Of a DNA stretch of 43,495 nucleotides, positions 43,223 through 43,495 are shown piece after piece. Both the position numbers and the translations under genes were made by a program. The notes under the pieces are model-generated. The model ran no database searches. It saw only the letters and a list, made by a program, of their open reading frames with translations, and was not told where the DNA came from. Within the stretch, counting starts at the first letter, position 1, and each line of letters starts with the position of its first letter. The DNA is taken from positions 1-43,495 of IMG/VR virus record IMGVR_UViG_3300043463_000024, one strand, 5' to 3'. The DNA comes from a virus.

Positions 43223-43495
43223 ATAGTATTTTTACCTTTAGGTTTGCTGACAATATGTATTTCATTATGTAATGTGTAAATACTTTTGATTTGTATTCGT
43301 AATTGAAATTGGTCGAATAGTCGATGAAATACTTATATGATGATGTTAGTTTCAAAAATGTTGGATATGAGCAATAAAAGTTTCTGAAATCATTAAGTCT
43401 TAGCATCGCACCCTCTTTTATGTAAATGTAGTCTTCCTCTAGTTGTATAGTTGTAAAGTCATAGTTTTTCATAAATGAATAAGAACTAGACATTG
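43215..43495 (-). CDS. C-terminal part of unknown protein cut by window edge (YGQ-companion-like)
   Basis: The frame is open from the right edge to a stop at 43215, giving 92 residues after an ATG at 43493 that may or may not be the true start. The visible part (LNDFRNFYCSYPTFLKL, YKSKVFTHYIMKYILSANLK) resembles the C-terminal half of the 145-residue protein at 35355-35792. It could be an independent small gene or the tail of a longer glycosyltransferase-like protein. Confidence 0.6.
   Translation of the reverse strand, partial: MSSSYSFMKNYDFTTIQLEEDYIYIKEGAMLRLNDFRNFYCSYPTFLKLTSSYKYFIDYSTNFNYEYKSKVFTHYIMKYILSANLKVKILYE

Noticed and set aside
1-43495. tRNA genes, integrase, transposase or toxin-antitoxin pairs
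   Set aside because: None was recognised on reading both strands; a tRNA scan could not be run, so a divergent tRNA cannot be fully excluded, but intergenic gaps are almost all too short.

Overview
This window is part of the genome of an AT-rich, T4-like contractile-tailed bacteriophage. The evidence is a set of T4-type proteins: the late sigma factor gp55, the recombination nuclease gp47, and baseplate proteins resembling gp48, gp53, gp5, gp25 and gp6. Genes are packed head to tail with ATGA, TAATG or 8-base overlaps, and several promoters carry a T4-type late box (GATAAATA or TATAAATA). I saw no tRNA, rRNA, insertion sequence, integrase, att site or CRISPR array. The host cannot be named from the sequence; the overall style recalls marine or environmental T4-like phages.

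Layout. (1) 1-2339, minus strand: gp55, gp47 and a partial short-chain dehydrogenase-like gene behind a consensus sigma70 promoter. (2) 2463-8885, plus strand: tail-tip genes (tube-cap-like protein, gp53, a large hub protein with an N-terminal transglycosylase-like domain, a gp5-like spike with a C-terminal M15 peptidase, and a degenerate GH24 lysozyme relative). (3) 8876-9810, minus strand: ClpP protease and a small gene split over two frames at a G5 run. (4) 9918-26603, plus strand: gp25, a doubled-length gp6 with a Gly-Asn-Val tandem repeat, a 3134-residue baseplate protein, and three further structural genes, two of them tandem paralogues. (5) 26606-39108: a sigma70 promoter opens a cluster of DxD glycosyltransferases, four twitch-type radical SAM proteins, an SGNH-like protein and a minus-strand island of 'YGQ' glycosyltransferase-like genes. 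(6) 39112-42389: a second sigma70 promoter drives a RuBisCO-like protein, a nucleotidyltransferase, a cupin, a GDPD-like protein and an APH-fold kinase. (7) 42386-43495, minus strand: further YGQ-type genes running off the edge.

How it fits together. gp55 is the specificity factor for late boxes of the kind found ahead of the structural genes. At two divergent intergenic regions (2369-2438 and 9823-9886) a leftward sigma70 promoter and a rightward late promoter flank the same inverted repeat (TCGTA-N5-TACGA), which suggests a shared early/late control element. The right third looks like an accessory glycan or small-molecule modification island. Its most unusual member is the RuBisCO-like protein, which keeps the metal-binding Lys/Asp/Glu set but lacks the lysine equivalent to RuBisCO K334.
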